DNA of 64,000 bases. Origin: Fomes fomentarius. Taxonomy: Eukaryota; Basidiomycota; Agaricomycetes; Polyporales; Polyporaceae. A model generated the notes under the pieces. That model saw nothing but the letters and a program-made list of their open reading frames with translations, was not told the DNA's origin and made no database searches. Location: positions 1,860,001 through 1,924,000 of the forward strand of contig JABYQN010000006.1 in the NCBI GenBank assembly GCA_022606135.1. The letters run 5' to 3'. Both the position numbers and the translations under genes were made by a program. This document shows positions 57,436 through 64,000 of this stretch, in pieces; position 1 is the stretch's first letter; each line of letters starts with the position of its first letter.

Positions 57436-60400
57436 ACCCCCGCGCTTCGTTCCCCCGAGCGCCCGCCATCCCGCTGGTTATCGTCGCAGCAGTTTCACCG
57501 GTCGTGATCGACGCGGGGCATTTGGGAGGAGGCGGATGTCGAGCGACCCTGTGCGACGGCATCGGTCCTACACCCTGGGAAGCCACGGGGACCCCGGGGA
57601 CATTCCAATCCTGCACTTGTTCGCTTCTCAGCCAACGTCGGAAAATATGGAGGCGCCTCAGCGACAGAACGTCCCAGCTTACTACGCTCTCATCCTTGCC
57701 CCAAATCATTCAAACTCGGTGTCCTGGACAATTCTTTCTGGGTTGGCGTGTCGCGCCGAGTGTCAAAATTTGTACCATCACGTACGCTACTGCCACATTT
57801 TTATTCCACGGTCATTATATACCTTTTCTCTCTGGGTTTCTCGGTCGGCTCTGTTGTCATGGCGCGTTCAGTGTGTCTCTGCATCTGTGCATATCCACCC
57901 CTCCTTCACGTTCACCTTCTCGCATCACTGGACATATTCATTCGCATTCATTCACTGTATAGAGTTCCTGCAATCTTTCCCATCAGCTTCGTCGTGCCTA
58001 TATTATCCGTACCCTCACCCTCCTTTATCGTATGGTGTAGTAATCACTACTATACATAGACTGAGACTTTAAAGTTCTCTTGCTCGTAATCTTCTACTTG
58101 ATGGCGATACAGCCCATGTAGAGTATGTGTTTCCTCATTTGTGTACGATATCTGTACAATAGACAGTGTCGTCGCACACCCACATTCATTAATTGGATTC
58201 TGTGGTTGACGTGCGCCTCACGTTCTGTCTTGCACCGCATCAACCAACAAGGTGCTCCCTATGCTATCTGGCGTCGGGGAAAAGAAGCCAGAAGCTGTGG
58301 CAATTATACTTTAGCTTCAAGGGTGCTGCGTTCGTGAGTTCGCGCTGCGCATCGAGAACAAGTGGGTCCGTGTCCGTAGGACCGTGGCGGCGTAGGTATC
58401 AAACTTGGGTCTCCCGTTCTCTCGGACTAAGGTACATATCGTCGACACAATCATGGTCTACGCAGCGTCCCGACTCCCGACCCTCGTTATACTAGTTCTT
58501 TGCAAATATGGGCTCCGGACGTGGGAGCACCCGGGCAGTGAGACAGGTTCCGTTGATCACTTGACAGTATATATCATGCATGTCTCGAGGGTCGAAATAT
58601 TATTATTAACATGGGGAGCGCAACATATGATGCATCGCCGAAGCGCAACATCGGGCTCGGCGCGACATAGGAACGCATCAAGGAGACATATATGTACACG
58701 TTTGTATGGCACGCCGCTCAGGCTCAGCCTGGCTGCAAACCACCGCACAATCGCCCGCGTGCCAGAATATTACAGTATATTGCAATATCTGCGTCATGAT
58801 ATATGCAATTAGCCGTGATTGGTCGTATATAAGGCATGGAGGGTTGCCGCAATGTTACTTACATGCACAACCGACGTGGGGCGGCGATCCCGCCGCTGCT
58901 TGCTATTACTAGCACCCGCAGATTTGCACAGCCGGAGAGTCGCAGGTGCCACCGCTGCGGCAGCCAAAACATGACTTGAACAGTGTACTTGCACTGTGTG
59001 CTTATTGCCACGGTGTCCGTGTCTCAATAACTGCACGGTGGCCTGGTGGCGGTGCACTTAAGGTGCCACTGAAGTGGCAGGCTGTCCGAAGTGCGAGGAC
59101 TCTATCCGGAGCACAGACCCCATCCAGATTGCATGATCCCAGGACCCAGGGTCGTCCGCGCTTGCGGATTCGATAACTGAATGTACGAAGGATGAGGGTG
59201 GTATGCTTGGTGCTGATCATAACACAGACCAGAACAGGGTCCCCGAGAGTCCGTGCTGCGGTCGGAGGCTGCGCTTGCAAAGTCGACATGTTCAGCAGTC
59301 CACCAACATATACACATATATATGCATACATCAAGTTTCAACCACTGGCAGAGTGCACTGCCTTGGGTGGTCCGCAGTGATTTGTCCCGAGTCTTGTCAT
59401 GTTCTTCGTGGCATCGCGTTCGCGTTCGTGTCCACCACTCACCCATAGGAGCAGCCAGCGGGACTTCACCAGTAGTGGCACAAGCACCCTGGCCCTGGCC
59501 TAGCGCATATGCGTAAGCCGGCTGCCGCAGTCACCCGCCCGACCGCGCGTGCAAGGAGACGGGCACAGGCACGCGGTGGCGCGCAGCCAGATATCACCGC
59601 TACCACACTGCAAGCACTAACTTCTAAGTACACACACAGCACGTATCTGCGTCATATCTGCGTCAGCCGTGCATGAACGATACGAGCTCGAAGGGGAAAC
59701 GGAGCGCCCACGCACATGCGCACATATGTAGCGTTGCTTCCCGAATGCATCTGGAGGGTTCGGGATTCGGGATTGGTCGTGGGCGGTATGCCCAATGCGC
59801 GCACGCCGAGCGGGGTCGGACTGCGCCTCCTGGACTCGTGCTTCATCCATCGGGTGCATAAGCATGGTTCAGGGTGCGGCGCGCATCGCGCACCGCGCGC
59901 GCCGGCAATGAGTTGCAATGTGTGCCGGTGGACCCGACGTCTGCGTTACGTGACCAGAGCCGCGAGCGGAGTGCTCGGGACCGGGGAAGCATCGACGGAC
60001 GCTGAGCGCGCCTTGGAGGGGGCGCCCCGACTCGGAGGGTCGAGGTGTTCAGGACAGGCACGACCTGTACCAGCGATACGCGAGGAAAGGCGTCGGGCGA
60101 CATTGAAGAAGTGAAGGAAGGAAGAGGCCTAGGGAGGTTCCCAGAAGGAGAATGGCTTCGAAGTCGGCGTCCCCACGGATGGATCATGGGATGCGGTGTT
60201 GCAACGTTGCACTTGTGCGTGTCGCTCTGACCCACAAAGGATGACGGAGTTACGTATTGGCACGACCGACAAGTATATCCAAATTGCCGAAGGTGAGGGC
60301 AGATAATTCATGGTTGTGCGGCGACTTCAATCTTCCTGGCAACCCGTTTGGACGCCGGCGAAACGTGCGGCTCGTATGACGAGGAGCGTTGGAACGGTTT

Positions 60401-61443
60401 GGGCTCGTGTGTCCCGGCGCACGTTTGAGAACACCAACATAATTAGCCTTCCAGAATGTTGTGGTCGGCAGAGTCGGTCCATACCTTTACGAAATCAGCT
60501 CTCAGAAGTCAGACCTTCAATGTGAACTGAGATCACATCGATTACCTCGGGGGAAGCACGAAGAGACCGACATACCTACGTAGGGCCGACGACGCGAGGG
60601 CAAATTCAGTGACCATGATTCGAATACCCACTCATGAAGCCTCATGGATCTGGCGCCGCAGGTAATGCAGATAGGAAGCCCTGTCAACACTAGATGAGGA
60701 TGATAGAACTGTCAGAGAGAGCATACCTCGCATGTGATGAACAGCACTTGGGGTGAGTGAGATCATGTCGTGTGCTCTGTGCCGAAAGACATATATAGCA
60801 TCCACCACAATGATATCTGTCGGTAGTTACTTTGACATGTGGACGTATGCTGCTGATGTCGGGGATATGCTTGGGTAGGCATCATTTCGACCGCAGAACG
60901 CCGGTTTTGCTAGTCTGATTACATGTCAGAGCAGCTACGGAGAAGCAATCTAGCACACGACATGAGTGGGAATGTGAAAGCATACGTAGTACAACTTTCT
61001 GACGTATGGCCATATAGGCCGTGGCTGGCATGCGTTATCGACATCTGTGGTTTAGGAAGTCAAGATACGACGGTCAGAGCGGCCAAAGGAGGTTGTAACG
61101 ATGGAACGACCGCTCATTCCGAGGTATGTAGCTGCAGGGAGGGGAAGGAGGCGGTAAAGTTGTGACTACAATGACTAATAAGGCAGGTTAGTGGACGTGT
61201 ACACAAGATGGAGAGGTGCAGGTGATTAGATAGATACAACGAGACAATACGATTTCAGAAAGCATTACGACGATAGAGCGTGAACATGGTATGAATACAA
61301 CTGTGGGTAAGCATCCAAATACGGATAAGTTAGACTTGATGAATACACATGTAGTCAAGTCCGAGAGGGAAGTCGTACCGTATGTACTACACAAGACGGC
61401 AATGCGTCCGTGGTGCGCGCCACGATTGGCCATTCGAGTCCAA
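57436..61443. other. About 4 kb without a recognisable gene
   Basis: Apart from the possible second exon of the preceding gene (57416 to about 57700), only short frames are found on both strands. No tRNA, transposon end, long repeat or family motif seen. 58400-58850 is AT-richer with several tatata runs. Confidence 0.4.
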
Positions 61444-62725
61444 TTATAGTCCCATACGTTCCGCGAGCGTCCGATCTCCGAAGGCGTCGATATTCGTATT
61501 GGTATTGTTGCCATTTGTCCGTCTGCCACTACGGCGACCTCCTCCTCCTCCTCCTCCTCCTCCCCTCCACCAGCACCTGCAGCAGCACCTGCAACAGCGC
61601 CGCCGCCGCCGCCACTACTACCACCACCACCACCACCACTGCGGCGAGAGGGCCTATCATGCTCCCGGTCGCGATCACGCTCTCTGTCGCGTTCTCGGTC
61701 ACGGTTCCTAGGACGGTCTCTGTCCTTATCGCGCTCCCGGTCCCTATCTCGGTCGCGTTCTCTGTCTCGGTGAGGTGGTCGATCGCGCTCACGGTGGGGC
61801 GACCGTGGCCGGGAGTGATTATCCTCGTCTACGTCCATGCCCACAGCCTCGACCGGCTTCCTGTCTTGAGACATACGGGAGTCACGGGAAACGCCGCGGG
61901 GCTGCGTCGCATTAGCTGCGGAAAGGTGGGGTTTGGGTGGTATCGGGAGGGACACGTTGGACACAGCGGGAGATATCTGAGTCTCAGAGATACGAGGCTT
62001 TTTGTATGCGCGCGGACCCGTCGGCGGGAGTTTACCACTGCCATTCGCAAGATGGGGGGGAGCATGATGTGACCGAGGCGCTGGGGACGGATAGACTTGG
62101 CGCCCGTGTGCTTGGAGGAGCGCGTCTTGTGCCTTCTCCCATTCAGCCCTATAAGCACGGGTCAGGGGACGCACGGAGCACAAATATATAGGAACGCACG
62201 ATAGGGACGCAATGACTTGATGTGATTCTGCGGCCCAAAAGACTGTCAAGCAGGCCATTCCTCCACTCCTGAGATATCTACACAACGCACCTCGAAGCGC
62301 CCCCTCCATCTTCTGCACGACTCGTCGGAGTGCACGGACGTCTTCCTTCAGTCGCCCAGTTTCTCCAACTTTCAGGAGCTCATACAGCTCGTCATTCTCC
62401 TCTTGAAGAGTCTTAGCCCTCTGGACGAGGGCGGTCATTGCAGAACTAGAGTTAGATGTGGCGGCTGCTGCATGATGGTTTAGGTGGGGTAATAGTAACG
62501 ACATCAACGCCGGCGGTATCGTGGTTGCCTCTGTGGCTGAGGCCGGGGGTTGGGTCGCGAGGAATTGGCGTAGATGCGTGACCTCATCCTGGTACGCGTC
62601 GAGATGTGAGCCGTGTACCATATCGGCCGGGAAACAGTTATACGCACAGTGAGCTCAGCGACTTGCGCGTCCCGTTGGCGCAAGAGAGTCTCTAGCTCCA
62701 ATTCTCGAGACGTTGGCAAATCCAT
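61444..62725 (-). CDS. WTAP/Mum2-like coiled-coil protein
   Basis: Exons 62725-62648, 62588-62291, 62227-62200 (28 nt) and 62148 to about 61444. Coiled coil at the N-terminus: RELELETLLRQRDAQVAELT, DEVTHLRQFLA, AKTLQEENDELYELLKVGE, RLKEDVRALRRVVQKMEGAL, ESHQVIASLS, AEWEKAQDALLQAH. The ESHQVIASLS block made by the 28-nt exon resembles WTAP/Mum2, an adaptor of the m6A methyltransferase complex. The rest is disordered with an RERDRD-type repeat and Gly/Glu runs encoded by trinucleotide repeats. After the Glu run two endings compete: the continuous frame runs to 61188 with a hydrophobic tail; a shifted frame ends at 61444 as DAFGDRTLAERMGL, which looks more protein-like and would need an intron or a one-base change. 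The family call is moderate. Confidence 0.6.
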
Positions 62726-62989
62726 TGTGTGGATGGAAGGGAAGAAACGCGTCGCCCGCCTGAGAGACTGGCCGAGGATGGGTACTGGTCAGAACAGCGA
62801 ATCGACTTCGCCTGGAACCGCCCCGCGAGTATCGGCCACGTGGCTCTCGCGTGTGCCCGTCAAGAATAGTACTGCGGCGTCTTGCTTCATCCCGCGCACT
62901 TTCGATTTCACGCACTCACATCTCTGAGATTGGGTAAACGCAGGATGTGGTTCTCGACATTACAGCCAATGTAAGTAATATGTCTGTAA

Positions 62990-63473
62990 TCACGATGCAA
63001 CACCGCCCGCAAGCGCCTTCAGATCCCCAATATTGAGCCCACCCTCCTCCTTCAGATTCAGAAGCTCTCGGTGCCGCGAGAGTTACGCCGCAGGATGTAA
63101 TGCCTCTATCGCAATACGAAACGTACGATGTATGTTACTGGGACAAGTCGCACAGACAAGCCCGGCGCAGGTCACCTGGACCTGAGACAGGCTGGTATCC
63201 GGAAGTGGACTGACAGATCCATTCTGATGGTAGAGTGTTGTTCATGGCCCGAGCCTGAGGATTCTCTTCAAACTGGAGCCGCTCTTGGAGGAGCCCAAGT
63301 CCCGCCGCCCACGCGGCTGTTGTAAGGACGCAGACCTGGCGTGCCTCTTCGTACATGTGGTAGGTATAGCAGTGCGAGTGTGTCGCAGCAAAGAGGTTGA
63401 AGGCGTGAGGGGTGGTGGCGGCGGTGGGAAAGAACGAGAAGGAAGGAGAGATAGTAGCGCAAGACCGTGACAT
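62990..63473 (-). CDS. 3' part of an unrecognised minus-strand gene
   Basis: Not recognised. Near 63030-62990 an open tail reads LLNLKEEGGLNIGDLKALAG and ends VAS-stop at 62990. Upstream, 63375-63230 encodes EEARQVCVLTTAAWAAGLG and LLQERLQFEENPQAR, which look like helical protein rather than noise. Several donor/acceptor pairs could join them, and an in-frame TAA in the intervening DNA means at least one intron is needed. I could not build a closed model; the span marks where coding evidence is seen. Confidence 0.3.
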
Positions 63474-64000
63474 CTTCGATGGAGGTCTTCACAGCAACTG
63501 TAGATCCGGTGAGGCTACGCGATGTTCTGAGACTGAGATTCTGATAGCAATGCAGCTTCTCCACGCCTCCTTAAGTATCATCCAGCCAAACGATTGCTAG
63601 CAAGTGCCAGAGGTGCAATATTGCCGGTGGATGGGCAATCGTGCGAGGTGACGGTTGTCTCGAGTCGCGCGTCAGGAGTCCGTCATCGATCATCCATCAT
63701 GCCATAACCAAAAGACGTAAGTTGCTAAAAAGTATCGCTCATGGGGACGCTATTAGACGTGGAAGTCGGGAACTACCATTGCAGGTAATTGATTTAGTTG
63801 GAGATATACAAGCACAAGTATCCACACAATCTCTCTAGTTGCCTGAGTACTGAGTCGCTCACAATGACCTACAGCAAGCAGAGGAGGATCATGACCAGAA
63901 GAGGCAGCTACATAGTTGGAGGATACACAGAGTGGCGTGAGGAGGGTGTGTATTCGGCTCCGACACAAGACTGTGACAAATCTAAACGGTGCGCGCCAAC
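63474..64000. other. Right edge, no gene recognised
   Basis: About 530 bp with only short frames. It may hold 5' exons of the unrecognised minus-strand gene. Confidence 0.3.

Noticed and set aside
61188..61443. C-terminal extension of the WTAP/Mum2-like protein in the continuous frame
   Set aside because: The tail is hydrophobic and unlike the rest; the shifted frame gives a more natural end. Kept as an open alternative only.

Overview
The window reads as nuclear DNA of a filamentous basidiomycete, most likely a wood-decay-type agaricomycete. Genes are dense and on both strands, nearly all are split by many very short introns (about 44-65 nt, CTNAC-like branch sites), and the recognisable proteins are fungal. 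I see no bacterial, viral or transposon genes, no CRISPR array and no convincing tRNA. Gene models were built by hand from splice signals, reading-frame continuity and family motifs; almost all close in frame.

Layout. 1-12.7 kb: a mitochondrial Cyc2/cytochrome-b5-reductase-like flavoprotein (-, cut by the left edge), a C2H2 zinc-finger regulator (+), a small Spd1/Dif1-like ribonucleotide-reductase-inhibitor candidate (-), the NPC1/Ncr1 sterol transporter (+), an RNPS1-like RRM/RS splicing factor (-) and DPH1 (+). 12.7-20.1 kb: the STRIPAK subunit Far11/STRIP (-, 18 exons) and a Pho80/Pcl-type cyclin (+). 20.1-29.6 kb: a gene-poor stretch, a protein-kinase-like gene (-), a STEEP1/CXorf56-like gene (-), an Avo2-type ankyrin protein (+) and an Frm2-like nitroreductase (+). 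29.9-39.3 kb: an SLC45/sucrose-type sugar transporter (+), DPH6 (-) and the ubiquitin E1 UBA1 (+). 39.5-52.3 kb: a five-gene tandem array. 53.1-62.7 kb: a GH18 chitinase (-), a low-complexity protein (+), about 4 kb without a recognisable gene, and a WTAP/Mum2-like coiled-coil protein (-). The last kilobase holds only the tail of an unrecognised minus-strand gene.

The most unusual element is the array at 39,535-52,282. Five head-to-tail paralogs (called P1-P5 here, numbered left to right) plus a C-terminal relic all lie on the minus strand. The four full-length members have a Q/N/P-rich N-terminus and three helix-turn-helix (Myb-like) domains; the middle one resembles the Rap1/TERF2IP Myb domain. 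Intron positions and phases (0,1,2,0,0,1) are the same in every copy, including a 16- or 22-nt micro-exon and a 58-nt (once 55-nt) exon. In all three domains a phase-0 intron sits just before the third helix, which suggests the protein itself grew by internal duplication. P2 has cleanly lost the Rap1-like domain yet stays open; P3 and P4 each carry a single one-base frameshift. I infer a lineage-specific, fast-evolving family of DNA-binding proteins, possibly telomere- or chromatin-related; the function is not shown by the sequence.

Other themes: six divergent gene pairs share short promoters; two diphthamide-pathway genes (DPH1, DPH6) are 20 kb apart; several genes have micro-exons of 20-28 nt, introns whose length is a multiple of three and so hide inside open frames, and one GC-AG intron.
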